The notes under the pieces: model-generated | What the model saw: the letters and a program-made list of their open reading frames with translations, nothing else | What the model was told of the DNA's origin: nothing | The model's database searches: none | From: Dioscorea cayenensis subsp. rotundata | Taxonomy: Eukaryota > Streptophyta > Magnoliopsida > Dioscoreales > Dioscoreaceae | NCBI RefSeq assembly: GCF_009730915.1 | Contig: NC_052477.1 | Location: forward strand, 2,630,611-2,694,610 | DNA: 64,000 nt | Reading direction: 5' to 3' | Part shown: positions 23,298 to 34,394 of the stretch, in pieces | Position numbering within the stretch: position 1 is the first letter of the stretch | Layout: each line of letters begins with the position of its first letter | Translations under genes and position numbers: made by a program

Positions 23298-25014
23298 TGA
23301 TGCATTGTCTTCCCAAGTGCACTGGTTATATCAAGTAGTAATAGTATGTATACATGTAGGGTTATCAATTGTATGAGGATAAAAAGTACTAGTAGTAACT
23401 ATTTATCTATTATTTAGCTAAATAGAAGCAAGAATATTAATGAACAAAAGTAAAATGAATTAAAAGCTATAACGAACAAGGTGAAATTGGGAGGACGCTA
23501 TCAATCATGACGAAAGGTATCCAGGCAAGGGACCCCCCTAGGATGTTTAGTTAAATGCTTGACTAGGATATCAGATAATAATTGAGTAAATTAGACCACA
23601 AATGTTCCTAAATCATATTCATCTTTTTCTCAAGACAATGAACAACTAATCCACTATTGAGCTAGGACAGAATTTCTTCCTTACCTGCACAATATGATTG
23701 CATTAGCACTCTATGAACCTCATAAAAAGGATTAACCCTAACTTCCTCAATCACACTAATCTCTTCCTCAAGACAATTAATGACTAATGCTCTAGAATAC
23801 CCTAAATTGAGATCTTTCTCCAACTGAGCCCCTATGATTGCATGAGTACACTTAATAAAATCCAGAGGTAAGATAACCCTAATCAGAAGAATCGAGACAC
23901 TAAACCCTCTACCTCTGGGTCTATACTCAATTCCCTTAAATTGTTGTAGATCTATATATGTTTAGTGATTTCTCAATCCCCTACACATATATATATTAAG
24001 CATGAAATCAAGCTCTTGCTATAAGGAAATCATGGCATTAGAATATATAATTCAATCACAAATAAAAATGAACTCAAATATTATATAACTGATATCCAAT
24101 GTCTAATACAATATTACATCCTAAGATCCATCAATGACCTAATATCCCAGAAGGTTTAGTTCCGATGCAAAGGAAATGCCAAATACAATCAAAGAGGAAT
24201 ACAAACGACATTAAAAACATGATCAAGAAAACCTCCTTGTGCTCCATGCTTCATCCTAAGCAATCTCATTGATATTTTCTCCAATAAGTCACCAAGGATC
24301 TCTTCTCTATAGCGACATCTTCAATACCCAAGAGAGATGATCTGAATTTCATCCACAGGGTTGTTGGAAAACCTCTTCAATCACTATAAAAAACCCTAGC
24401 AAAATTCTAGGATAAAGGGTGGAAGAAGCCCTAGAGGAAGTCCCCTCAAAACCCTTATCTTTACATTTTTATAGTGCAAGTATCGGACCAGTACTCGAAG
24501 GCAAGCATGGGGCATGTGCCAAGCCGTGTTATCCCTCTCGAACCAAAACCTTAGAAAGCCTTGGGATCACACGGCCGGCGGCCTTGATCCTTGACTACAC
24601 TATATTGTGTAAATTTTACACTGGGTCATATGAAAATTAGAAGGGGAAAGGTCAACATGGGGCGCCTATGTCACTGCTTAGAAGCAAACTATGATTTTCC
24701 AGAGAGCTACACGGCCTGATACACAAGGGCATGTGGACCATGTGTAGTCCTCTGGTTTCTCTGAAATTAAGGGAGAACTAATGCTCTTCACTACTTAGAT
24801 TACATTGAGGCGTGTCTACCATTGTGTAACCCTATGGAACTCCATTTCCTTGCTGGTTTTCACCTTGATTTTTTTTTTTTGAGCTTATAATCTATAGCTC
24901 GCACATTTACAAGAGATGAACTAAGTATATATCAATTCATATGAAATCCACTAAAAGGACAAGTTAATTGCATTGGTTTGTAATGAAAAAACATGTACAT
25001 TCAAGCACTTATCA
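23298..25014 (-). mobile_element. Solo LTR, Tat/Ogre-like, 1.72 kb, TSD AGACA
   Basis: The plus strand begins TGATGCATTGTC and ends AGCACTTATCA, so on the minus strand it runs from TGATAAGTGCTTG to GACAATGCATCA. Flanks are perfect 5-bp repeats AGACA (23293-23297, 25015-25019). It is the best-preserved member of the family also seen at 6424-7056 plus 9213-9830 and at 10110-11822. The G/C-richer inner part (24480-24800) carries several ACACGGCC / CCATGTG-type palindromic motifs. There is no internal coding region. Confidence 0.88.
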
Positions 25015-25019
25015 AGACA

Positions 25020-25992
25020 TAATGACAAGCTCACCTTAATGGAGGAATGATGTACTTACATAATAGGTTTTCCAAATAGCTCTCTTAAACAAGATAACAT
25101 CCACATCACCAACTTTTTCTCCTGCTCCACAAAATATATTATGAGTTTGTTTTGCTTTCCAAGCCACCATTTTCTTGTGTTTTTGATGTCGATCTCTGCA
25201 TTTATTTGATCATTATTGGACTCCATCTTGCTTTTCTTGAAGATAATATGAGTATTAGGTTCATTTATGGGATGATGAGGAATTTCAAAAAGATTTTTCA
25301 AGCAGCTGAACAAAATCAAGGATTAGAGATTGAGAACTAGGGTTTTGGAATGTTGATCATATGGAGCCAGAGTGTAGTGCTTTAAGTCTTCTGATGTTGG
25401 ATTTTTCGGTGTCACAGATGCTAGAGAGATGGCACATCAGTTTGAGGGCGATGAGAGAGCCATGCTTCCACGCAGCAATAAGAAGATTGATTACAATTAT
25501 CATTGGTATAATGAGGATAATTTGGTAGAAGAAATAGAGGCAAGGATTGATGTAGGTATTTTAATCACTCTTGGTTGAGGTTTACATTGAAGCCAATTGC
25601 CAAACGTGAGTTCTCTCTCTCTATATATATAACTAAATAAAAATTAAAAAAATAAAGTTAAAAAAATAAGCAGTATGTGCGGTAATTTGTACAAAATTAG
25701 TCTCAAAAAGATATCCAAAACTAATAATCAATTTGTTAGTGATGGTAATTTTTTTTGAAAAAATCATTATATATATTTTTTAAAAATAAGAATTAAGATA
25801 TCCCACGAATAAAATCAAAAGCATCGAAATAATTTTTAATATTTATTTGAATAATTGCTCACAATTATAACAGTATATTTTTCACAAATATTCATTAAAT
25901 TTAATTTTTTTTAAAAAAAAAATGCTGAGCTGGCAAGAACATCCACGTCATCACTCTTATTATAAATAATATATATATATAGATAATTAAAT
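25020..25992. other. Intergenic, no supported gene
   Basis: An 87-codon minus-strand ORF (25056-25319) has no recognisable domain and ordinary composition. The remainder is AT-rich. A TATA-like TATAAATAAT occurs at 25960-25969, just upstream of the GC-rich exon that begins at 25993. Confidence 0.4.
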
Positions 25993-26813
25993 GTGACGAC
26001 GCTGGAGATCCCGCGCCCCTTCGAGCGAGGGTTCTCAGGCTCGTCGGTGCCGACCGCCGGGAGCATCGCCGGCCAGTGGATTCTGCCGGAGCTTGCCGGC
26101 AATCTCTTCGGTAATCATCTCTCTCTTCTCCTCCTCCTCCTTCCTTGTCCCGCGGCGTCGACTGCTGTTCCTTTCCCTTTCCGTTAGGGTTTGAAGTAGA
26201 TGAGCTTAATTTTGTTCTGAAATTTCCTAAATTGTAATGTATTTGGTTGTTTTCCGACATTATTGATTGAGAATTTTGAAGATATGATAAGAATTTGTGG
26301 AAGAATGAGTAGGGATAATTTGTGGCTTTGATTCTTGTAAGTGTTTTTTAGTGAAGTGTGAGTAGTTCATTTGTATGATTAGTTTGGATTTCTTATACCT
26401 AATTTGAACTCGCTGATATGTTCAAATTCATTCACTGTTTGAGTTTGGTTTGTCATTCAGTTCAATTCAATTCAATTCAATCCACACTGGACTTGTTCTT
26501 TCAAATGTGGCTTGAAATAATTTGAATATTTTTTAATATCATAAATTAATATTTATGTGATACTCGTGTTATGTTTAGATTTTAGTGTGTTAATTGTGTT
26601 AAAATTTTGGTTTGTATGAACAGAATGTGGTTTCCTACTTGTTTGAGTGTTATCTAAAATTCCGTCGATGAATTTTATTTGAATATCAAGCATAACTTGA
26701 ACATTCTGAAGTATTTTCAGTCTGAGACTGAACCAAACTGTTCTAGTTCAATACCTCGAATTGAATAATTTTCACTGATTTTGTTAACTTTACCTCTCGC
26801 AGGCGACAACTAA
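25993..26813 (+). CDS. Candidate micro-protein gene or pseudogene, two exons, no ATG
   Basis: A frame from 25993 to 26110 has coding-like composition: nearly every third codon base is G or C (GTG ACG ACG CTG GAG ATC), in sharp contrast to its AT-rich surroundings. It reads VTTLEIPRPFERG, a Ser/Gly stretch, then IAGQWILPELAGNLF. A good donor follows (TTCG/GTAATC). Joining to the acceptor CTCTCGCAG at 26802 completes Gly-Asp-Asn and a stop at 26811-26813, giving 42 residues. The first codon is GTG, not ATG; a single G-to-A change at 25993 would make ATG. It may be a pseudogene with a lost start, a non-AUG start, or the 5' exon of a longer gene. I do not recognise the family and infer no function. 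A TATA-like box lies about 24 bp upstream. Confidence 0.35.
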
Positions 26814-29800
26814 GAATTTTAGAGATGCATTTCCAAATCCTCTATTTGCTTTGGTCAATTTATGTAGGAAATTTGATCAATAGTAATGACTCTCAAGATT
26901 TGCATTTCCTGATTATTCAATCTCCCTTCTTAGTCCAAAGTTACATGGACTTATGCATAGGGCTGTGTACACAATGTTTTTTCATTCTTTGGATATACTT
27001 ACATACGCATTTCTTCAACAAGTATATGTGCGAATAGAATGTCTGTAGTGGTTTGTTATAAAGAAAACAAACCCCTATCGTGACTAGTGAAATATAGATG
27101 TTTGGAGAAGAGTGGCGGGGAAATTATCTTTCTGGGTGAATGAAGTTGACCATGAGCAATGATTCTCCCATCACCCCTTGTATGTGTAATTCAATGAAGT
27201 AAAAAAAAAAGAGACCGAGCTTGCAGCTTGGCAACAGAAGAGGAAACTATATAGCATACAGGTATGCACTCCTGCAAATATGATCAAGGATGAGCTGTGG
27301 AATCAAATTTTAAAATCTGTATTGTCTGATAGAAAATAAGTAATTCCATGCTTGTCAATGCGTAAGTGTACAATGCATAATATCTAGGTAAATGGTAATT
27401 AAAAATAAGGATGTGAGTAGAGTTAGAGGATGAAGCTTAAAATTGTTCCATTTTTCATCATTTATAATTTGGATGTCATAATATAATACAACAACTATTG
27501 AATATGAGCAATACAACATATATTCTTATATCACTATTTAACCACTCTTGAGTTTCACTCATATGGTATATTAGTCCTATGTTTTAGGTAGAAATATAAT
27601 GATATGTTTCTTTTCCAGTCCATGGATTCTGTTTGACTTTCCTTTGCGGGAAGCATTAGGACTCTTAGTAAAATGTTTGGTGATTGAATAATGACTGTTC
27701 ATCAAAGATTTGGGATAAGGAAGTTCGGAAAAGTATTCCTGCAAAAAAATTACTATCTTTGCTCTTCCTCACCTTGGAAAACCAAATCTTTCAATATATC
27801 CATTGAACCCGGTTATCACACTAAAGTGGACTGAGAGCAACAAATGTGCCCTGGCTCGAGGACCAAGATACAGACATTTTTATAAAGGTAATCACTTGTG
27901 ACTAGTCTCACCATTGTCCATTCCCGATCAAGATCAAAATTTCAGTATCCTAGAAAATGATGGGAATGTACCAGGGAAGATGCATAAGCCGAATGTAGAA
28001 TGTCGGCTGGTGGAGTTATAACCTCATTGACATTAAATAAGAAAAGGACCAATGGGGAATATGCTGTCTTGAAGGTGAAGAATGCATTCAATAATCAGAT
28101 ATGAGGTCAAAGGAACAAGACAAATCATTTTTCCACCTGAGTGATGCACAAATGTCAAGACATGAAAAATGCAATGCCACTTACTGAAAGCATATTATGG
28201 AAAGAAGTTTCAGTTATACTTCTATAATACTATGTATTACAGCATCCAAGTTTATATAAGTATTTATAAAGTCGACAGTTGTCGGGTCCATCCGTTACAA
28301 AACAAGAACACAAAATGTAGAAACAAAGGAAGCTATGGGTTTAAAATTCAGGATATTGTATGCTTGATATCTTGCTCTTTTACAGATGATACTTTTAGGG
28401 TCATGATAGAAGAAAATGTTAAGCATAACCAACATGATAAATAAGCATTTAAGAAACCAGGTGTAGTGAAGCACTTAACTATGCTCATATATGATAAGTG
28501 AAAGACAGTTATTGCCAAGGTGTCAGTAGAATTCTTGTGAGAATAAGGCCCTAATTATGAAGTTTATGGTAAAGATTGATGTTAACAACACTAATCCTGC
28601 ACCATAGGTGGTTTTAAGAATAATGCATGGAACTTTGTCATGAAGTACAGTATGTAGGATTTGATACTTATAAGTGTTGGTGCTAGTGATGTCAAATTTT
28701 GTCTAGAACTATACTGCAAATAAATGCAGTTAGCTTTGTCTTAAAGGGTTTGAACTTTGAAAGGAATTAATATGTGAATAGTCTTCTGAGTAGTACTTTT
28801 TGACTCAATATCCACATCCATTTGTTACAAAAAAGTGCAAAAAATGAGACACTATTCTCTAAATGGAGTTCTAGGAAGATTCTTAACTTGGGCAACACAA
28901 AAAAGAGGAGATTCATCATAGGCCGAGGCCATAAATGTTATGGTCATGGGAAATACATAAATCCCTTACTTTATATCGTCTAAGTTAACTTAAATATTTT
29001 GAGCATTGATGTTATCTATTATGGGATGAATTTAACAGAGGACCACCAATGACTGAGTCTCTATCTCTACTTTCGGAATTGGCGCTTTGTTGCCTCTTTG
29101 ATGTTCATAGAACAAGAAATTCCTTCGCATCCTCCCTAATGACTGTTTCCATGCTTTGCTATTCTATATCTATTTATGTCAAAGGGTAAAATGCAAGCAA
29201 GCACAAAAGAAGCTAGTCTGGATTCCAAGTTAGTGCTTTCAACATAGCCACTAGTAGTCACCTTCTATTTTGACCACTTAATACATATTGTTCCACTCGT
29301 TCTGAAGTTAATATTGTGTTCCTCACAGCATTGCTGTCTGACTAGCCTCTACAATAACTGGTGTCTATCTCATTCAACAAACTCGTTGATAATCTTTGGC
29401 CTGAGAACATTTCGAGTGCTTTTTTTTAAACAATCCATTATTATTCCTTAACTTTATCAAATAGGTGATACCCAAATCAAGCTGCCCCTGATGACACCTG
29501 GGAAGTAGACCGTAGGCTAATTTGTTGAAATTCACCACTGTCTGTTGTGGAATTATTTGCAGCTGTTTTTTCAGTGTTGTTTTGGCAATTGTTGCTCTTC
29601 CTTTGTCTTATATCGCATAATCAGTAAAAAGAATGTAAACAGTTCATTGCACCAAAACAGTGAAGTAGAGTTTTCTTTCTTTTAAACCTACTAAACTCGT
29701 GTGTAAAGTACTTCTTTTATTATCTAATTGTCAAAAATACAGAAATGGAGATAAATGCTAACAAGTTAATGTTCTATAAAAATGATTCATTGTTCACGTT

Positions 29801-31700
29801 TCAGCAGCTTGGATGTTAGGTTCTCTTTGTTTTTCATAAGTCCACTGATGAGTCATTGGTTCAATGCGAAAAATTTGGGTAAAGTTTTTTGCATTAAACT
29901 GTGACTTTCTTAAAGCAGATTCTTTGTGAACAGTTAGATGATACATGCATGAAACCTTTCAATACATCAAATACCTATGATGAATAGGTGCCATTGGAAA
30001 GCAAGTCAACTTGCAGATTGAAGGGGATGAATGAATTTTAAGAATTCGAAAGATGTTCGTCACCGTTTTTTTTTGAAATGTCAACCTACAGGAAATTGCC
30101 TGCACTTTAGATGCCTCTTCTGATGGAACAATCATAGTGGTTACAAACTTTGAGATTAGAAACTCGAAAAGAATGGGTCACAGTCCATGCAGCTGAAGAT
30201 AAGCACAAACGGATTCTTCTTCTTAGACCGCGTGGTGTAGTCGTTTACTGATCGCTCTTTATTAAACTGATTCTGTTCGATTTTTATCTGCCTGGAATAA
30301 CATCCTCAGAATTATGCCTCCTAAGGCCACCTGAACTGAGAGCTAAGTGGCCAACAGGTAATGAGGATATGCCAATTAGTGCCCTTGATGGGGACAAGTC
30401 TTATGCTTGAACTTTGATTTTTGCCAATTTGATGTTCTTGCATCAACATTAAGGAATAAATTCCTGATTATGGGGCCATCATAATTTATAAGGTTCTAGA
30501 ATTATCAGAATGCCTTCAATGCCCCCATTGCACTGCTGCCAGAACCTTTTCTGCGTTGAAGTTCCTTTCTTCTTTTCCTGTTATTACTTCTCCTGCTTCT
30601 ACAGCGAACAACCATGAATATTCTTTGATGTTTTTTTTTCTGACAGGAAAAAGGAGAAATAAACTCAGACATCATCATGGTATTAAGCTAAGTAGATTTT
30701 TTTATTTTTTTTCTTTGTTTATTTATCTCTCTTTTGTGTTCAAAGGCATACAACATATGACCAATGACACAACATTGCAGGTCACAACTGGCCAGGTATT
30801 GGGAGCACCTCTTGCCCAACAAGTGATTGGTCCACCATCCGGCCCCAAATTAAGCCAATTTGCACTAGAATTTTCTCTTAAAGAACATATTCTATTTGAT
30901 ATTTTCTTCACACAATCTAGTTTTTCATTCATGGTGCTTTTTGTTTACACAGAGAAGCCATGCAACGATCGTTCGGTTTACATTTTACAACAAGACTAGA
31001 CCCAAAGGTACGAAAATTTCATATCACCGACACTAGAACATATTCCATTTGGTTGATAGTTCTTCATTTAGAATACGTGTTTTTTGTTTCATGTTTTTTT
31101 CTTTCCCACAGATATAACAGCTTACATTTCACCAAAGATACAAAAATTCGACATCACCGGCAACTGCCCATTCAAGTGGCTGTACTTCAGGTCAGCTCCT
31201 TTACCCGAATTCTCTGAATCCTCACAATTATATTAATAAATAAATAAATAATTAAATTAGAATTGGGACCCCCCTAGTCTCTAGTCTCTGCCCCCTCCTT
31301 CCTGCATGATTCTTGTCACTGCTCTTCCCTTGATACTATTGCACTTGCATGTCTTTGCCTCCCCATTCTTTTCAGCTTGTCTCAGTTCCCAGCTGGAATT
31401 ACACATGCATTTCTGACACTCTTTTTCTTTGTATCTCTTCATCCCATCCTTTCTTTCTCTAATCTCTAATCTCTGTGTACATGTGTGTATGTTAGTGTCT
31501 TTGAGCTTATGTTGTTATGTGATTAGAGGAGAGAGTGGTGGTGGTGGGGGACTCCCTTGCAGTGCTGCCAAAGAGTGCAGAGAAGCAGCATCTGCAAATT
31601 ACTTGACATGTTGTGAAAAGGGATGCAATGAAACAAGTGGATGTAATTCAAGCACGTATACATGTCCTCATCTGTGTTCCCTACCTTCCAACTGCTGCCT
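26814..31700. other. Long non-coding stretch, possibly transcribed
   Basis: No ORF of convincing length or codon bias is seen. The sequence is T-rich on the plus strand, like plant introns or long non-coding transcripts. Scattered exon-like islands end in GT donors, for example around 27230-27260, 27830-27888 and 31110-31190. The island at 31110-31190 reads DITAYISPKIQKFDITGNC between a CCCACAG acceptor and an AG/GTCAGC donor. These could belong to a transcript starting near 25.97 kb, but I cannot connect them. A cysteine-rich ORF ending at 31734 is not supported. Confidence 0.3.
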
Positions 31701-32082
31701 CCACACACTACCACTCACATTTCACACATGGTAAATTTATTTATTTATTTAGTTATTTACACATTTTAATTAATTAATTAATTAATTAATGGAAATTTAA
31801 TTTGAATTGACACTAATTAAAGGGAGATGAAGGTAGTGGATTCCTTAAGTTCAATTAAGGGAGCAAGGATGCCTAAAGAGGAAAACAAAGGAAGAGGATA
31901 AAGGGTCTCCTTAATTGCATACCATCCTTTTAAGGTTCTGAGAATCAGATAGATTGTGTTGATTATTCGTCTGTTTTAAGCTGGAGATTATTTAGATGAT
32001 AACGAATAAGATTGGATTTGAGATTAAGAGCTAAATTTCATTTCCTTGGGGATTATGTTTACTGTGACTTTTATGATTTTAT

Positions 32083-32116
32083 AGATAGATAGATAGATAG
32101 ATAAATAGATAGAGGT
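32083..32116. repeat. (GATA)n microsatellite
   Basis: A short run of about eight GATA/AATA units upstream of the MATE gene. It is simple sequence only. Confidence 0.75.
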
Positions 32117-32441
32117 TGAAATTATTATTTATTTTTTTAAAAAAAAAAAAACTAGACAAAAAGAGCCAAAAGAAGCAAACATCAGCTCAACCAATCAGTG
32201 GAAAAGATGCTGTGCGGCTCTTAACTACCAATCATTTATTGGGCTTCACATGCTCTTTTAGATAAGCTCTACCTCAGGAGGAGGAGCAAGAGACTCTTTC
32301 ATAATGAACTAATTGATTTAATTCATAAAATAAAATGGTTATATTTTTATTATTTTAACAACAATAGTAGTAATAAATTCAAGATATCCAATTCTTTAAT
32401 TTTTTTTTGGGTCCACTTTTAAAACCAGTGATATCTTAGTG

Positions 32442-32490
32442 ACACGTGTAGTATTCCCTCCCAATAGACCTCATTGTTGTCCTATAAAAG
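32442..32490 (+). promoter_or_regulatory. G-box and TATA box upstream of the MATE gene
   Basis: The perfect palindrome ACACGTGT (32442-32449, G-box core CACGTG) is followed by a CCAAT motif (about 32461) and by TATAAAAG (32483-32490), about 131 nt before the start codon. This is a well-ordered core promoter by consensus. The G-box implies possible control by bZIP or bHLH factors, as inference only. Confidence 0.65.
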
Positions 32491-32620
32491 CCATTAAAAC
32501 CCCCCTCCCTCCCAATTCGAAGTTTGTGGAGATCTTTTTTATTAGACAAGTAGCTAAAGAGAACCAAACTACACAAATTCAATCTTTATTGAAACTTACT
32601 TAAACCTATTTACAAACATC

Positions 32621-34394
32621 ATGTGCAACACAACCCCTTCTCCTCTTTCCAAGTCTCACCTCTTCAACTTGAACAATCACACCAAGCTTCCCATGCATTC
32701 CAATGAAGACCTTGACCTCCATAGATGGCCAACTCTCTCAGAGGTATATTTATCTATTTATACATATACAAGTGGTGTATGAGATTGTATGGACAATGAT
32801 AGATAAAGAGATAACTTACATGAATAAAATTCAGGTGGTGGAGGAGGTGAGAGCAATAGGAAAGATATCGGTACCGACGGCAATAACAGGCTTGGTCCTC
32901 TATTCCCGGTCGATGATCTCGATGCTATTTTTAGGCTACCTTGGTGAGCTAGAGCTCGCCGGAGGCTCTCTAGCCATCGGTTTCGCAAACATCACTGGTT
33001 ACTCGGTTCTCTCCGGGTTAGCCTTAGGCATGGAACCAATCTGTGGCCAGGCCTTTGGCGCACGGCAACGCAAAGTCCTCGGCCTGACCCTTCAGCGAAC
33101 TGTCTTGCTCCTCCTCTCGACGTCATTCCCCATCTCTCTAGTCTGGCTCAATATGAAAACAATCCTTGTATGGTCCGGGCAAGATGAAGAGATTGCTGCG
33201 TCGGCTCGCATATTCATCATCTTCGCCATCCCTGATCTCTTCATCCTATGTTTCCTCAATCCTCTAAGGATCTACCTACGTTCTCAGAGCATCACCATGC
33301 CAGTAACCTACTGCTCCTTGCTCTCAATCATTCTCCACATACCTTTAAACTTCCTCCTTGTTACCCACTTCAAAATGGGTATCTCAGGGGTTGCTCTAGC
33401 CATGTCCTTAACCAACCTCAACCTCTTCTTTTTCCTGCTCATCTACTTGTTAGTCTCTAGAGTCTACAAAGACTCATGGGTCAGTCCATGCATGGACTGT
33501 CTCCGGGGATGGTCAGCGTTGCTAAAGCTCGCCGTGCCGACATGCATATCGGTGTGCTTAGAGTGGTGGTGGTATGAGCTTATGATCATGCTTTGCGGCC
33601 TTCTTAGCAACCCCAGGGCCTCCGTAGCATCAATGGGAATACTAATCCAGACGACGGCACTAGTCTACGTATTCCCATCGTCTTTAAGCCTAGGAGTTTC
33701 CACTAGAGTAGGCAATGAGCTCGGAGCTAATCGTCCGGCCAAAGCTCGCATGGCGGCGATGGTTTCATTGCTCTGCGCCGTATTTATAGGCCTCATGGCA
33801 ATGGTGTTCACGACATCAGTGAGACATCGGTGGGGGAAGTTGTTCACAAACGACTTAGATATATTAGAGCTCACCGCGGTGGCTCTACCTATTGCCGGCC
33901 TGTGTGAGCTCGGCAATTGTCCACAGACCACAGGTTGTGGTGTTCTCCGTGGAAGTGCGAGGCCGAGCACCGGTGCAAATATTAATCTTGGATCATTTTA
34001 CATGGTCGGAATGCCGGTGGCTGTTTTGTTAGGCTTTGTTGCTGGTTTGGGCTTTCCGGGGCTTTGGTTAGGCTTGCTTGCAGCTCAGGCTTCTTGTGCT
34101 GCTTGCATGGCTTTGGCATTGGCTAAGACTGATTGGCTTGTGGAAGTTGAAAGAGCAAGACTTCTAACAATATGTTCATCATCATCATCTTCTTCTTGTT
34201 GTTATGATGGTGATAATGATAATGGTAATAGTGAGAGTGGTGTAATTAGTAGTGTGTGTGATAAGGGGGAGGAGGAGGTTAATAAGAAGAAAGTAGGTTG
34301 TTTGGAAGAGAAACCATGCATTGTTGATATTGATGATGAGAAGAAGGGTTCATTGGAGACTGATCCTCTTCTCATTCCTCATGTGGGTGTGTAG
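32621..34394 (+). CDS. MATE / DETOXIFICATION efflux transporter (DTX48-56-like)
   Basis: Two exons, 32621-32743 and 32835-34394, with a 91-bp GT-AG intron, give 560 aa. The N-terminus MCNTTPSP... and DLHRWPT before the splice are typical of this MATE clade, followed by VVEEVRAIGKISVPTAITG. Twelve hydrophobic segments are expected. Conserved MATE motifs are GMEPICGQAFGA (residues 106-117) and the second-half RVGNELGA (332-339). The tail is hydrophilic, Ser- and Asp/Glu-rich, and ends ETDPLLIPHVGV, with the ETDPLL element common in the clade. Family members export organic cations, hormones or metabolites by H+ antiport, often at Golgi/endosomal or plasma membranes; the substrate here is unknown. 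The 3' end carries an (ATT)n tract at 34466-34494. The start at 32621 was chosen for clade-typical residues. A second in-frame start exists if the intron is retained. Confidence 0.95.

Noticed and set aside
25056..25319. 87-codon minus-strand ORF as a gene fragment
   Set aside because: No family recognised, no splice or promoter context, and codon use does not differ from the background.
25901..26260. 119-codon minus-strand ORF over the GC-rich exon
   Set aside because: It is the antisense shadow of the high-GC3 plus-strand frame and shows none of its codon bias.
31429..31734. Cysteine-rich ORF after a hydrophobic start, like a secreted peptide
   Set aside because: No consistent cysteine spacing of a known family, a glycine run from GGT repeats, and no codon bias; left as chance.
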